Below are positions 10,431 through 23,324 of a DNA stretch of 64,000 bases, piece after piece. Positions within the stretch are counted from its first letter, which is position 1, and the number at the start of each line of letters is the position of its first letter. The DNA is from an uncultured Gammaproteobacteria bacterium (GTDB lineage: Bacteria > Pseudomonadota > Gammaproteobacteria > Nitrosococcales > Methylophagaceae): NCBI GenBank assembly GCA_905181885.1, contig CAJIZI010000001.1, positions 637,765-701,764 on the forward strand, written 5' to 3'. The position numbers were made by a program, and so were the translations under genes. The notes beneath the pieces are model-generated. The model saw only the letters and a program-made list of their open reading frames with translations. It did no database searches and was not told the DNA's origin.

Positions 10431-12749
10431 TTATTCAAACAAGCGGTTGATCCAACGGTCAACAGCTGGCATCGCATCATTTTTTTTTCTAATTCCACAT
10501 TCAGAGCGTTCTGTTGGGCTGTTGCCTGACAAAAATGGTAATTGTTGAGCACCGAAACACCCTTTATCAGATAGCATACCAGTTTGTTGATCAATCCAAA
10601 GATATTCAACGTCTTCGGGCGTGGCAGCAATAAAGGGCTCAAGTGTTTCATTCACCATGTAACTTGTCCAGGCACGTAAGGCTCCGCTTGAACCGGTAAT
10701 AGGCAATGGCATATTATTGTCTTGGCCCAACCAAACGACAGCCAGTCGATTACCAGCAAAGCCTGCAAACCAACTGTCACGCTGTAAATCAGAAGTACCA
10801 GTTTTTCCTGCGACATTAATATCCTCTGGCATGCTGTCATAAATTGAGCGTGCTGTGCCTGCTCTAGTAGTCTCTTGCAGCATATACTGCAGGAGATGAA
10901 TGGAGTTGTTGTCGATAGTTTGCTCTAGTTCAAAAGGATAACGAGAGAGTTCGTCGCCGGTACTATCTGTGACTCTCCTAATAGCTCGGAGCGGCATTTG
11001 AAAACCATTTGAAGCCATTGTTTGATACATTTTTGCAACTTCAAGGGGTGACAAACCTTGGGCACCTAGTAATAATGAGGGATAAGGAGCGAGAGGACGC
11101 TCAACGCCGAGGCGTTTTAAAGTATCAATTACATTATCTAAGCCTAAAGACATGCCTAAACGTGCTGTTGATAAATTATAGGAATGGGCGAGTGCTTGGT
11201 GCAGTTGAACATAATCACGGGATTTGAGGTCAAAATTTTCAGGCTGCCAGGTTGTACCATTTGGCATATCGAGTTCAAAAGGGGAGTCATCCAGCTCAGT
11301 TACAAGGTTATAGCCTTGCTCTATCGCCGTTAAGTAAACTGCTGGTTTAACTAAAGAACCAATAGGCCGTTGCGTATCCAAGGCTCGGTTGAAGCCTCGA
11401 TAGCGTGTTTGGCGTCCGCCGATCACAGCAATGACCTCACCGGTTTGAGGGTCGGTGACAATCATACCACCTTGTAGCCCTTTGATAGATTTACCATGTG
11501 TTTTTTCAAGCGAGCTAATGGTTTTAGTTAGTGCTGTTTCAGCCTTATTTTGTGCGATAGGGTTTAAATTAGTAAAGATACGTAAACCTTCTGAGCTTAA
11601 TTCTTCATCAGGATAATCTTGTCTTAATTGTCTTCTGACTAGGTCTAAATAAGCTGGGTAAGCTCCTTTCGATAAGCTAGTTTGCTGAACCACGCCTAAT
11701 GGAGCAAGGCGTGCCGAATCATATTGAAATATATCAATAGCATCTTGCTCATAAAGTACCTTGAGCACTAAATTACGCCTCTTCTCGGCCCGTTTAGGCT
11801 GGCGCCGTGGATCATAATAGGATGGACCCTTGACTAGACCCGCAAGTAAGGCAAGGTGTGGTAACTTCAATTCTGATAGGGGTTGTGCAAAATAATACTG
11901 TGCAGCTAAACCAAAGCCATGAATGGCTCTTGCGCCCTCTTGGCCTAGGTACACTTCGTTAAGATATGCCTCTAAAATATCTGCTTTACTGTAATGTGAT
12001 TCTAGTAGTAACGCCATAGGTATTTCTAATAACTTACGTGCGAGAGTACGCTCTGATGTGAGGTAGAAGTTTTTAATCAACTGCTGAGTAAGGGTGCTAC
12101 CGCCTTGAATAAATCTACCTGCTTTGAGATTGGCAAGCATAGCACGGCTAATCCCTCTCAAGGAGATACCATTGTGCTCATAAAAACCACGGTCCTCGAT
12201 TGCTATTAGAGCCTGAATAAAAGCGTCTGGCGCTTCATTTAGCTGTATCAATTCACGGTCTTCATTGTTTAAAGGGTAAATGCCGCCTATAAGAACGGGT
12301 TCTAGTCTTATTAGTGAAAGGTCTTCGCTCTGACTCTGGGTAATTTTAGTGAGTTGGTTACCAGAGTAATGGATTGTTATGCGTTGGGCTTTCTCCAAAC
12401 TATCAGTAAATTTAAAGCCACGGGTATAAATAATAGTTTTTGTTTTTGAGATATTTGCTTGTCCAGGCTTAACCACCTTTGGTACAAATTGATAACCTAG
12501 TCTCGTCAATTCAACTTTTAAGTCATTTGAAGATAAGGGTGAGCCGACATAGAGTTCTAATGGCCGAGCATAAACCTTTGCGGGAACAGCCCAGCGTTTA
12601 CCTTCAAATTGTTGGCGTATGTGATAGTCGGTATAAATTAAGCCGAGACTGACTAGCAACAAAAAAGCGAGAGATAGTTTCGTCGCAAATTTTAAGGATT
12701 GGAACTGCGCATATAGGTATTTCATTTTAATAAATGACCTGAATGACAT
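10431..12749 (-). CDS. mrcB: Bifunctional penicillin-binding protein 1b (glycosyltransferase/transpeptidase)
   Basis: Class A PBP that polymerises and crosslinks peptidoglycan. A single membrane helix (KLSLAFLLLVSLGLIYTDY) follows a short cytoplasmic start, then a UB2H-like domain, the GT51 domain with AIEDRGFYEHNGISLRG and GGSTLTQQLIKNFYL (catalytic Glu in EDRGF), and the transpeptidase with SxxK (GSLVKP), SxN (SYN in AHSYNLSTA) and KTGTS. The length of about 772 residues suits PBP1b (E. coli 844 with a longer start). The start is uncertain: I took ATG 12749; an in-frame TTG at 12767 and an ATG at 12725 are alternatives and none has a clear ribosome site. Confidence 0.94.
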   Translation of the reverse strand: MSFRSFIKMKYLYAQFQSLKFATKLSLAFLLLVSLGLIYTDYHIRQQFEGKRWAVPAKVYARPLELYVGSPLSSNDLKVELTRLGYQFVPKVVKPGQANISKTKTIIYTRGFKFTDSLEKAQRITIHYSGNQLTKITQSQSEDLSLIRLEPVLIGGIYPLNNEDRELIQLNEAPDAFIQALIAIEDRGFYEHNGISLRGISRAMLANLKAGRFIQGGSTLTQQLIKNFYLTSERTLARKLLEIPMALLLESHYSKADILEAYLNEVYLGQEGARAIHGFGLAAQYYFAQPLSELKLPHLALLAGLVKGPSYYDPRRQPKRAEKRRNLVLKVLYEQDAIDIFQYDSARLAPLGVVQQTSLSKGAYPAYLDLVRRQLRQDYPDEELSSEGLRIFTNLNPIAQNKAETALTKTISSLEKTHGKSIKGLQGGMIVTDPQTGEVIAVIGGRQTRYRGFNRALDTQRPIGSLVKPAVYLTAIEQGYNLVTELDDSPFELDMPNGTTWQPENFDLKSRDYVQLHQALAHSYNLSTARLGMSLGLDNVIDTLKRLGVERPLAPYPSLLLGAQGLSPLEVAKMYQTMASNGFQMPLRAIRRVTDSTGDELSRYPFELEQTIDNNSIHLLQYMLQETTRAGTARSIYDSMPEDINVAGKTGTSDLQRDSWFAGFAGNRLAVVWLGQDNNMPLPITGSSGALRAWTSYMVNETLEPFIAATPEDVEYLWIDQQTGMLSDKGCFGAQQLPFLSGNSPTERSECGIRKKNDAMPAVDRWINRLFE

Positions 12750-13110
12750 TTTAGAATATAACAACAAATTTTGATGTTAAGTTACCTTTTATCTTCGGTG
12801 TTACTAATCTGGGGTATAGAAAAAACATTAACAGTAAGACAATAAGTTATTAATATTCTGTAGTAATTTTACGCTCTAGCTAACAGAAGGACAAATATAA
12901 TGTTTAGATCACTTAAAGGCTCACCTGTTAATGGTGAGGCTAGTAAAAGAGGGAAAGAGGTTTGAGTAAAAATGGAATGAGTTTAAAGTTCGAGCGGAGA
13001 TATCGCATTAGCGAACTCACTCTGATAGAATAATTGGTCAGAAAAATAATTTATACTCCCATTTTACGTTGAGATCAGCGTAACTAACAGCAAAATTTGA
13101 GCAGAAAGTT
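12750..13110. other. Intergenic region between mrcB and the thioredoxin-like gene
   Basis: This 361-base AT-rich gap separates two divergent genes and should hold both promoters, but I see no convincing -35/-10 pair for either. It contains a small inverted repeat (CTCACC at 12920-12925, GGTGAG at 12933-12938, 7-base loop) inside a possible very small ORF (12900-12965, listed separately). No other gene, RNA or repeat is recognisable. Confidence 0.5.
12900..12965 (+). CDS. Possible 21-residue small ORF, function unknown
   Basis: An ATG at 12900 is preceded by AGAAGGA (12885-12891) at an 8-base spacing, an excellent ribosome-binding site. The ORF encodes MFRSLKGSPVNGEASKRGKE plus a final Val and stops at 12965. 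The peptide is basic and polar with no membrane segment. A hairpin lies within the reading frame. It could be a short peptide or leader, or a chance ORF; only the good ribosome site supports it. Confidence 0.25.
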   Translation: MFRSLKGSPVNGEASKRGKEV

Positions 13111-13668
13111 ATGGTTAGTTTAGAAACGCCAGTATGTGATTTTGGCAAGCCCGCCATCGAGTTTTCATTGCGGGGAGTAGATAGCAAAACCTGGACGCTT
13201 GATGATTGCCGAGGAGAGAATGGGTTGTTAGTGATGTTCATCTGTAACCATTGCCCCTATGTCAAAGCTATTCTGGAACGGCTGGTTCGTGATACTAAAG
13301 AGTTGAGGAAGTCTGGTATTAACACAGTTGCGATTATGTCTAATGACCCTGCAGACTATCCACAGGATTCCTTTGATCAAATGCAAGATACCTCACGACA
13401 ACAACAGTTTTCTTTTCCGTATTTATTTGACGAAACGCAACAAATAGCACAAAAGTTTGGCGCCATTTGTACCCCAGATTTCTTTGGCTACAACAAAGAA
13501 CTCCAATTGCAGTATCGTGGCCGCTTTGATGAAAGTAAAAAGTTAGCAGCCGCATCAGATGTAAGACGTGACCTATTTGAAGCTATGAAACTTGTTGCTG
13601 AAACAGGTCGCGGTCCAGAAAAACAAATCCCAAGTATGGGCTGCTCGATTAAATGGCGAGCAGCATAA
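13111..13668 (+). CDS. Thioredoxin-like (AhpC/TSA-type) protein
   Basis: A 185-residue thioredoxin-fold protein without signal peptide, therefore cytoplasmic. FICNHCPYVKAI (about residue 45) holds a CxxC pair in the thioredoxin active-site position, and AICTPDFFGYNKE (about 120) provides the cis-Pro region. The family (YneN/peroxiredoxin-like, found in many Proteobacteria) is probably a thiol oxidoreductase or thiol peroxidase, but its substrate is not known. It ends 25 bases before tkt, and the two may be cotranscribed. Confidence 0.82.
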   Translation: MVSLETPVCDFGKPAIEFSLRGVDSKTWTLDDCRGENGLLVMFICNHCPYVKAILERLVRDTKELRKSGINTVAIMSNDPADYPQDSFDQMQDTSRQQQFSFPYLFDETQQIAQKFGAICTPDFFGYNKELQLQYRGRFDESKKLAAASDVRRDLFEAMKLVAETGRGPEKQIPSMGCSIKWRAA

Positions 13669-13693
13669 TTATTTTTTTACAGGAGAATCGTAG

Positions 13694-15679
13694 ATGGCTA
13701 CACGTAGACATTTAGCTAATGCAATCCGTGCTTTAAGTATGGATGCAGTTCAAAAAGCAAGCTCAGGCCACCCGGGCGCACCGATGGGAATGGCAGATAT
13801 TGCTGAAGTATTGTGGAATGACCACATGAACCATAACCCAATTAATCCTGAATGGGCGGACAGAGACCGTTTTGTTTTATCTAATGGTCATGGCTCTATG
13901 TTGATCTACTCATTATTGCACTTGTCAGGTTATGACTTGCCGATGTCTTCACTAAGCTCATTTCGTCAGTTGCATTCACAATGTGCCGGTCACCCTGAAT
14001 ATGGTTATGCGCCAGGTATTGAAACAACAACGGGTCCTTTAGGCCAAGGTATTTCTAACGGTGTCGGTTTTGCAATGGCTGAAAAGTTGATGGCAGATCA
14101 ATTTAACCGTCCAGGCCATGATATTGTTGACCACAATACCTATGTTTTTCTAGGCGATGGTTGCTTAATGGAAGGTGTTTCACATGAAGCTTGTTCATTA
14201 GCAGGAACATGGGGCCTAGGTAATTTGGTTGCATTCTGGGATGACAATAACATCTCTATAGATGGCCACATAGACGGCTGGTATACAGACGACACAGTAA
14301 AACGTTTCGAATCGTATGGTTGGCATGTACAGTCTGTTGACGGACACGATCCTAAAGCAATCTCTGCTGCTATCACTGCTGCCAAGGATGTCAAAGACAA
14401 GCCTTCTATGATTTGTTGTAAAACAATTATTGGTTTTGGCTCACCTAACAAGTCTGGCAGCCACGATTGTCATGGTGCAGCATTAGGTGAAGATGAAGTT
14501 GCATTAACTCGTAAAGAATTAGGGTGGGACTCTGCACCGTTTGAAATTCCTACCGATGTTTACGAAGGCTGGGATGCTAAAGCATCTGGTGCAGATAAAG
14601 AAGCTGCTTGGAATGCTAAATTTGATGCATATTCTGCTGCACACCCAGAGTTGGCTGCAGAATTTAAACGCCGGATGTCAGGCGAGCTGCCTGCTAATTG
14701 GAAGCAAACAACGGATGCATTTATTGCTGAAACTAATGAAAAAGCAGCCAGTGTTGCATCTAGGAAAGCATCACAAAATGCGATTACAGCATTAGCACCC
14801 GTCCTACCTGAGTTTTTAGGTGGTTCTGCTGATCTAACGGGTTCTAACCTTACAAGCTGTGCAAGCTTTAAACACGTAAGTGGCAAAGAAATGGGTAACT
14901 ACATTTCATATGGTGTGCGTGAGTTTGGTATGTTCGCAATAATGAATGGTATGACGTTACACGGAGGTTTAATACCCTTCGGTGGTACATTCCACATGTT
15001 CTCTGATTATGCGAAAAGCGCGCTGAGAATGGCAGCCTTGATGAAGATCCGCACCATTGCTGTGTTGACCCATGACTCTATAGGTCAAGGTGAAGATGGT
15101 CCTACGCATCAACCAATCGAAAATACTGCTGCAATGCGTTATATTCCGAATATGGATGTATGGCGTCCAGCAGACTCTGTAGAAGTCGCTGTTGCATGGA
15201 CAGCCGCTGTAGAACGTATGGATGGCCCTACAAGCTTAGTACTAAGTCGCCAAGGTATTCCTGGTCGTAGTCATGATGCTGCTGATTTTAATGCTATGCG
15301 CAAAGGTGCATATATATTGTCTGAAGCCAAGGGTTCTGCGAATGTCATCTTGATTGCAACGGGTTCTGAAGTAGACCTTGCAGCAAAAGCGCAAGAAGCT
15401 CTTGCAGCTTCAGGAATCAGTGCACGTGTGGTTTCAATGCCATCAACTAATGTTTTTGATCGTCAAGATCAAGCTTATAAAGATAGTATTCTTACTCCGG
15501 GTGTTAAACGTGTTGCTATTGAAGCTGGTGTGACGGACTTTTGGCGTAAATACGTTGGTTTAGAAGGTGGTGTTGTAGGTATCGATACCTTCGGTGAATC
15601 AGCGCCTGGCGGCGCATTGATGGAGCACTTTGGTTTCACAGTTGAAAATGTAGTGAAAACAGTAAAAGAAGTACTATAA
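13694..15679 (+). CDS. tkt: Transketolase
   Basis: Thiamine-diphosphate enzyme that transfers two-carbon units between sugar phosphates (non-oxidative pentose phosphate, Calvin and RuMP rearrangements). 661 residues, the standard length. Visible are [20 protein letters not shown] near residue 21, the TPP/metal site [14 protein letters not shown] near 153 with DDNNISIDG near 182, the pyrimidine domain [16 protein letters not shown] near 412 and [18 protein letters not shown] near 461. AGGAGAA lies 7-8 bases before the ATG. It leads the block tkt-gap-pgk-pyk-fba, and a terminator follows it, so it can be expressed apart from gap. Confidence 0.98.
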   Translation: MATRRHLANAIRALSMDAVQKASSGHPGAPMGMADIAEVLWNDHMNHNPINPEWADRDRFVLSNGHGSMLIYSLLHLSGYDLPMSSLSSFRQLHSQCAGHPEYGYAPGIETTTGPLGQGISNGVGFAMAEKLMADQFNRPGHDIVDHNTYVFLGDGCLMEGVSHEACSLAGTWGLGNLVAFWDDNNISIDGHIDGWYTDDTVKRFESYGWHVQSVDGHDPKAISAAITAAKDVKDKPSMICCKTIIGFGSPNKSGSHDCHGAALGEDEVALTRKELGWDSAPFEIPTDVYEGWDAKASGADKEAAWNAKFDAYSAAHPELAAEFKRRMSGELPANWKQTTDAFIAETNEKAASVASRKASQNAITALAPVLPEFLGGSADLTGSNLTSCASFKHVSGKEMGNYISYGVREFGMFAIMNGMTLHGGLIPFGGTFHMFSDYAKSALRMAALMKIRTIAVLTHDSIGQGEDGPTHQPIENTAAMRYIPNMDVWRPADSVEVAVAWTAAVERMDGPTSLVLSRQGIPGRSHDAADFNAMRKGAYILSEAKGSANVILIATGSEVDLAAKAQEALAASGISARVVSMPSTNVFDRQDQAYKDSILTPGVKRVAIEAGVTDFWRKYVGLEGGVVGIDTFGESAPGGALMEHFGFTVENVVKTVKEVL

Positions 15680-15717
15680 GTATAGTCTAGGCTAAAATTA
15701 TAGACATTTTAGTAAAT

Positions 15718-15751
15718 ATGGCGAGTGTGCGAATGTGCACTCGCCATTTTT
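15718..15751 (+). terminator. Intrinsic terminator after tkt
   Basis: A 10-bp perfect stem, ATGGCGAGTG (15718-15727) with CACTCGCCAT (15738-15747), a 10-base loop, and a T-rich 3' tail. It lies 38 bases after the tkt stop and about 90 bases before gap. Confidence 0.8.
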
Positions 15752-15811
15752 ACATTGTAAGTTCAGGTCTTTTAAGCCAATTATAAATTAGTGTTTCATA
15801 TAAGGTTCTAG

Positions 15812-16840
<1,029 letters not shown>

Positions 16841-16873
16841 AAACTCATATTAATTGATTTATCAGCTAAATAA

Positions 16874-16899
16874 AAAAGACTCCCCTTGAAGGAGCTTTT
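16874..16899 (+). terminator. Probable intrinsic terminator between gap and pgk
   Basis: AAAAG, one unpaired A, CTCC, a 7-base loop, then GGAGCTTTT. The stem is perfect apart from the single bulged A at 16879, which could itself be an inserted base given the +1 errors elsewhere in this window. Confidence 0.55.
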
Positions 16900-17006
16900 G
16901 AACGTTAGCGCTCTGTTTTTCATTAATTTGTAATATATGGCTGCTTAAATGAGGGGTGCATCCCGATGAGCAGTATGAAGAAAATAATAGTATAAAGGTG
17001 ATGCAT

Positions 17007-18182
17007 ATGACGGTAATTAATATGGCTGACCTTGATTTGGCCGGTAAAAGAGTCCTAATTCGTCAAGACTTAAATGTGCCTCTTAAAGATGGTGCTGTCG
17101 CCGATGACACGCGTATTAGAGCTGCATTACCAACAATTAGAATGGCATTAAAAGCAGGTGCTAAAGTTATGCTGATGTCACATCTAGGGCGACCAACTGA
17201 AGGTGAATATGATGAAGATTTTTCATTAGCTCCTGTAGGTAGACATCTCAGTGCGTTATTAGGCCAACAAATTTATTTAGAAAAGATCTGGTTAGATGGC
17301 ATCGATATGGATGAGAGAGAGATCGTATTGTGTGAAAACGTGCGGTTTAATATAGGTGAAGAAGAAGACGACGATATTTTGTCTCAGAAAATGGCTGCAT
17401 TATGTGATATTTACGTGATGGATGCTTTTGGAACAGCTCATAGGGCACAAGCTTCGACTCATGGTGTTGCTAAATATGCGCAGATCGCATGTGCGGGGCC
17501 ATTATTGGCCGGTGAACTGAGTGCATTAGGTAAAGCATTAGATAATCCCATCCGTCCAATGATCGCGATTGTGGGTGGATCGAAAGTCTCGACTAAATTA
17601 ACGATATTACAGTCTTTATCAAAAGTGGTTGATCAATTGATTGTAGGTGGAGGTATAGCCAATACATTTATCGCCGCTGCTGGTAATAATGTAGGCAAAT
17701 CTCTGTATGAACCAGATTTGATAGGGATTTGTAATAAGCTCATTAGTGAAGCAAAAGATAGAGGTGGCAATATTCCCATCCCAAAGGATGTAGTGTGCGG
17801 TAAGGAATTTTCTGAAACAGCAGATGCAACACTAAAACTAGCTTCAGACGTCAATGATGACGATATGATTTTTGATTTTGGGCCTGCTTCAACAGCAGAG
17901 TTAGTAAAGATATTAAAAACTGCAGGTACTATTGTCTGGAATGGCCCCATTGGGGTCTTTGAGTTTGATCAGTTTGGCGAAGGGACTAAAGCGATAGCGA
18001 TGGCTATCGCAGAGTCAGAAGCTTTTTCAATTGCAGGTGGAGGGGATACCTTAGCAGCAGTGAGTAAATACAATATCAGTAGTGATGTGTCATATATTTC
18101 AACTGGCGGTGGTGCTTTTCTAGAATTTCTAGAGGGTAAGGAATTACCAGCAGTAGTCATGCTTGAGTCTCGAGGCAGTTAA
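17007..18182 (+). CDS. pgk: Phosphoglycerate kinase
   Basis: Transfers phosphate between 1,3-bisphosphoglycerate and ADP. I chose ATG 17007 because AAAGG is 8 bases upstream and the protein then starts [20 protein letters not shown], as the family does; upstream in-frame ATGs at 16956 and 17001 would add non-homologous residues. The resulting 391 residues agree with E. coli (387). [11 protein letters not shown] and MLMSHLGRP (substrate site), GGSKVSTKL, and the C-terminal nucleotide motif [11 protein letters not shown] are all present. It precedes pyk by 17 bases, so pgk-pyk-fba is probably one operon. Confidence 0.97.
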   Translation: MTVINMADLDLAGKRVLIRQDLNVPLKDGAVADDTRIRAALPTIRMALKAGAKVMLMSHLGRPTEGEYDEDFSLAPVGRHLSALLGQQIYLEKIWLDGIDMDEREIVLCENVRFNIGEEEDDDILSQKMAALCDIYVMDAFGTAHRAQASTHGVAKYAQIACAGPLLAGELSALGKALDNPIRPMIAIVGGSKVSTKLTILQSLSKVVDQLIVGGGIANTFIAAAGNNVGKSLYEPDLIGICNKLISEAKDRGGNIPIPKDVVCGKEFSETADATLKLASDVNDDDMIFDFGPASTAELVKILKTAGTIVWNGPIGVFEFDQFGEGTKAIAMAIAESEAFSIAGGGDTLAAVSKYNISSDVSYISTGGGAFLEFLEGKELPAVVMLESRGS

Positions 18183-18199
18183 TTTTAAAAGGATAAGTA

Positions 18200-19651
18200 A
18201 TGGTAGCACTGAGAAGAACTAAAATTGTCGCGACTCTGGGACCCGCATCCAATACACCAGAGGTATTAGAAGCAATGATCAAAGGTGGGGTAGATGTCGT
18301 CCGGTTGAATTTCTCTCATGGTGATGTCAATGGACACATCGAACTAGCAAATACTGTCAAAAAACTGGCTAAACAGCATGACAAACAAGTAGGAATATTA
18401 GCTGATTTGCAAGGCCCTAAAATCCGTATAGCACGGTTTAAAGACGAAAAGGTAATGCTGAAAGAAGGGCAACAGTTCATCCTAGATGCTGAGCTGAATA
18501 GTAATGATGGTAATGCACATCAAGTAGGAATTGATTACAAGCAACTGGTTAAAGATGTCCACCCTAATGACACATTATTGTTGGATGATGGCAGGATTGT
18601 ATTGATTGTTGAGAGCGTAGAAGGTCAGCGTATTCTCTGTAAAGTCACCATTGGGGGGGTATTGTCAAATAATAAAGGTATTAATCGTCAAGGTGGGGGC
18701 TTATCAGCAGCGGCCTTAACAGATAAAGATAAGGCTGATATTAAAGTTGCGGTAAAAATGAAAGCTGATTATATAGCTGTGTCATTTCCACGTTCAGCTG
18801 AAGATATTAACTATGCTAGACAATTAATCAACGATGCTGGTGGAAAAGCCGGGATCATAGCAAAGATAGAAAGGGCTGAAGCCATCGATGTTATTGATGA
18901 AATTATTAATGCCTCTGATGCAGTAATGGTGGCAAGGGGTGACTTGGGCGTGGAAATAGGCGATGCGGCCCTACCTCCTATCCAGAAAAAAATTATCCTA
19001 CGGGCTCGCCAACTCAACCGTGCGGTCATCACGGCGACCCAGATGATGGAGTCGATGATAGAAAATGCCATTCCGACGCGAGCTGAGGTTTTTGATATAG
19101 CTAATGCTGTCTTGGATGGAACTGATGCCGTTATGTTGTCGGGGGAAACAGCTGTTGGAAAATATCCTATTGCCGTTATTGAAGCTGTTGATCGTATCTG
19201 TCTCCAAGCGGAGCAGCAGAGAGAAATACGTCGGTCTAGTCATAGGATAGACTCACAATTTGATTTGATCGACGAAGCTATTGCGATGGGTGCCATGTAT
19301 TTAGCGAATCACTTGGACGTAAAAGCTATTGCAGCATTAACACAGTCAGGTTCAACGCCCTTATGGATGTCACGTATTAGTTCGGGTATCCCTATTTTTG
19401 CATTGACACCAACTGAAGAAACAGGACGTAAAGTCACTTTATACCGAGGGGTCTATCCTGTTCATTTTCAGCCTTTGTTGATCGACGATGATGTTTTGAA
19501 TGAGAGAGCTATCGATATATTACAAGCCAATGGTGTTGTGAGTGAGGGTGATATAGTGATCCTTACTAAAGGAGACTTTGAAGTTAAGGGGGGAACGGAT
19601 ATGCTCAAATTAATTCGTGTGGGCAAAATGACTAAATTTAAAGTTGACTGA
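18200..19651 (+). CDS. pyk: Pyruvate kinase
   Basis: Converts phosphoenolpyruvate and ADP to pyruvate and ATP. 483 residues, close to E. coli PykA (480). RRTKIVATLGPASNTPEVLE opens the barrel; VDVVRLNFSHG, ADLQGPKIR, the Mg/catalytic region IIAKIERAEAIDVIDEI and VMVARGDLGVEIG (about residue 240) and TATQMMESMIENAIPTRAE (about 275) follow. The C-terminal allosteric domain is complete and ends with the usual KGGTDMLKLIRV-type segment. Isozyme (PykA or PykF type) cannot be settled by eye; length favours PykA. Confidence 0.97.
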   Translation: MVALRRTKIVATLGPASNTPEVLEAMIKGGVDVVRLNFSHGDVNGHIELANTVKKLAKQHDKQVGILADLQGPKIRIARFKDEKVMLKEGQQFILDAELNSNDGNAHQVGIDYKQLVKDVHPNDTLLLDDGRIVLIVESVEGQRILCKVTIGGVLSNNKGINRQGGGLSAAALTDKDKADIKVAVKMKADYIAVSFPRSAEDINYARQLINDAGGKAGIIAKIERAEAIDVIDEIINASDAVMVARGDLGVEIGDAALPPIQKKIILRARQLNRAVITATQMMESMIENAIPTRAEVFDIANAVLDGTDAVMLSGETAVGKYPIAVIEAVDRICLQAEQQREIRRSSHRIDSQFDLIDEAIAMGAMYLANHLDVKAIAALTQSGSTPLWMSRISSGIPIFALTPTEETGRKVTLYRGVYPVHFQPLLIDDDVLNERAIDILQANGVVSEGDIVILTKGDFEVKGGTDMLKLIRVGKMTKFKVD

Positions 19652-19691
19652 AATAGTTTCAGAATAGTGAGTATTTCAAAAGGAAGCTATC

Positions 19692-20759
19692 ATGGCATTG
19701 GTATCACTACGACAAGCACTTGATTACGCAGCCGAAAATGAGTTTGCTATACCTGCCTTTAATGTCAGCAATATGGAGCAAGTTCATGCCATTATGCAAG
19801 CGGCAGATGCTGTTGACAGCCCTGTCATTATGCAAGGATCCGTCGGAGCACGGCAGTATGCTGGAGAGTCTTTTTTACGCCATTTGATTTTGGCAGCATT
19901 AGAAAGTTATCCTCATATTCCAGTGGTGATGCACCAAGATCATGGAGCTTCGCCGGCAATATGCGCTCGCGCTATTCAGTCGGGTTTTAGTTCAGTGATG
20001 ATGGATGGTTCATTGTTATCAGATCAGAAAACACCTTCAACTTATGAGTATAACGCAGAGGTAACCAGTATCGTCACCAAAATGGCACACACCTGTGGTG
20101 TATCAGTAGAAGGTGAGATTGGTTGCTTGGGCTCCCTTGAAACAGGGATGATGGGTCAAGAAGAGGGTCATGGTGCGGATGAAAAATTAGTTCATAGTCA
20201 ATTGTTGACCGATCCAGAAGAAGCGGTGAAGTTTGTTAAAGCTACGCAAGTAGATGCATTGGCAGTTGCAATTGGGACAAGTCACGGGGCTTATAAATTT
20301 ACTAAGCCTCCCACGGGAGAGGTTCTGGCAATTAGTCATTTAAAGACATTGCAACAGAGATTACCTGATGTGCATTTTGTGATGCATGGCTCGAGTTCAG
20401 TGCCACAAGAGTGGCTAGAAGTGATTAATAATAACGGCGGTGATATACCTCAAACCTATGGTGTACCGGTCGATGAGATTGTAAAAGGTATTAAATATGG
20501 AGTGCGAAAAGTTAACATAGATACTGATTTGAGAATGGCATCGACTGGGTCGATACGTCAATTTTTGATGCAAGATAAAAATGCCACTAACTTAGATCCG
20601 AGAAAGTTCTTGAAGGCATCAACAATTGCTATGCAGGGAATTTGTCAGGCACGTTATGAAGCCTTCGGTAGTGCTGGCCACGGTAGTAAAATTAAAGCTA
20701 TTTCACTTATTGATATGGTTGAACGTTACGCCAGTGGTGAGTTAGTTACAGGAAGATAG
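19692..20759 (+). CDS. fba: Fructose-bisphosphate aldolase class II, Calvin-cycle subtype
   Basis: Zinc-dependent aldol cleavage/condensation of fructose-1,6-bisphosphate (and probably sedoheptulose bisphosphate in this subtype). 355 residues. [11 protein letters not shown] near 20, [10 protein letters not shown] with zinc His near 83, [12 protein letters not shown] near 141, [11 protein letters not shown] with zinc His near 195 and [12 protein letters not shown] near 233 are the class II motifs. Length and the insert [20 protein letters not shown] (the first 20 residues) fit the CbbA/Calvin subtype rather than E. coli FbaA. AAAGGAAG precedes the start. It ends the pgk-pyk-fba run. Confidence 0.94.
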   Translation: MALVSLRQALDYAAENEFAIPAFNVSNMEQVHAIMQAADAVDSPVIMQGSVGARQYAGESFLRHLILAALESYPHIPVVMHQDHGASPAICARAIQSGFSSVMMDGSLLSDQKTPSTYEYNAEVTSIVTKMAHTCGVSVEGEIGCLGSLETGMMGQEEGHGADEKLVHSQLLTDPEEAVKFVKATQVDALAVAIGTSHGAYKFTKPPTGEVLAISHLKTLQQRLPDVHFVMHGSSSVPQEWLEVINNNGGDIPQTYGVPVDEIVKGIKYGVRKVNIDTDLRMASTGSIRQFLMQDKNATNLDPRKFLKASTIAMQGICQARYEAFGSAGHGSKIKAISLIDMVERYASGELVTGR

Positions 20760-20860
20760 TATGAGTCAATTAGATACAAGAATAGTGGTACTTGCAATAG
20801 GTTATTAGTCGATGGCGCTAATAAGGTAAACTATCCCATTTAATTGGAAGAGATAAAACA

Positions 20861-21235
20861 GTGCAGCAGTTATTAGCAATTGCAGGTGGTGGTGCATTAG
20901 GAGCAGTCCTGCGTTTTGGTATGTCAAATAGTATTGATAGACTACTAGGACGAGACTTTCCATACGGCACACTGGCTGTAAATATTCTAGGTTCTCTGTT
21001 GGTAGGCTTCCTATTCGTCTTATTTATCGAGCGCATTGCAGTCTCTGCTGAATGGCGTATGGGTTTGTTAGTAGGGCTGCTGGGTTCATTTACAACTTTT
21101 TCAGCCTTTTCATTTGAAACATTAGCACTGTTTGATGCGGGTGACCCACTTAAAGCGTTATTAAATATTATAATGAGTATTGTATTTTGCCTACTAGCAA
21201 CTTGGCTAGGGATGCTTTTAGGGAAGCAAATATGA
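20861..21235 (+). CDS. crcB: Fluoride ion exporter CrcB/Fluc
   Basis: Dual-topology fluoride channel of the inner membrane, 124 residues with four membrane helices. The family motifs GGGALGAVLRFGMSN (residues 8-22), PYGTLAVNILGSLLVG (about 40-55) and GLLGSFTTFSAFSFET (about 73-88, with the conserved Phe box and TTFS) are all present. The start is GTG at 20861 with GGAAGAG 10 bases upstream. It precedes serS, a neighbour pair also seen in Pseudomonas. I could not fit the fluoride riboswitch consensus to the 101 bases upstream. Confidence 0.95.
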   Translation: MQQLLAIAGGGALGAVLRFGMSNSIDRLLGRDFPYGTLAVNILGSLLVGFLFVLFIERIAVSAEWRMGLLVGLLGSFTTFSAFSFETLALFDAGDPLKALLNIIMSIVFCLLATWLGMLLGKQI

Positions 21236-21322
21236 ACACAATTATTGTAAGTATGGTGGGTACTCATGTTGTTTCAAGTCAAAGTGATTTGAGTAAAGTG
21301 GATAAGTTATACACGTTCGTAA

Positions 21323-23288
<1,966 letters not shown>

Positions 23289-23324
23289 ATTAGATTTGAT
23301 CGTGAATAAGATCAGGAGAATATT

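Noticed and set aside
16956..17006. Longer N-terminus for pgk
   Set aside because: The 17 extra residues lack similarity, and a good ribosome site serves ATG 17007.
20760..20860. Fluoride riboswitch before crcB
   Set aside because: GATGGCG occurs near 20812, but the flanking pairing and conserved segments of the fluoride motif could not be fitted, so no call is made.
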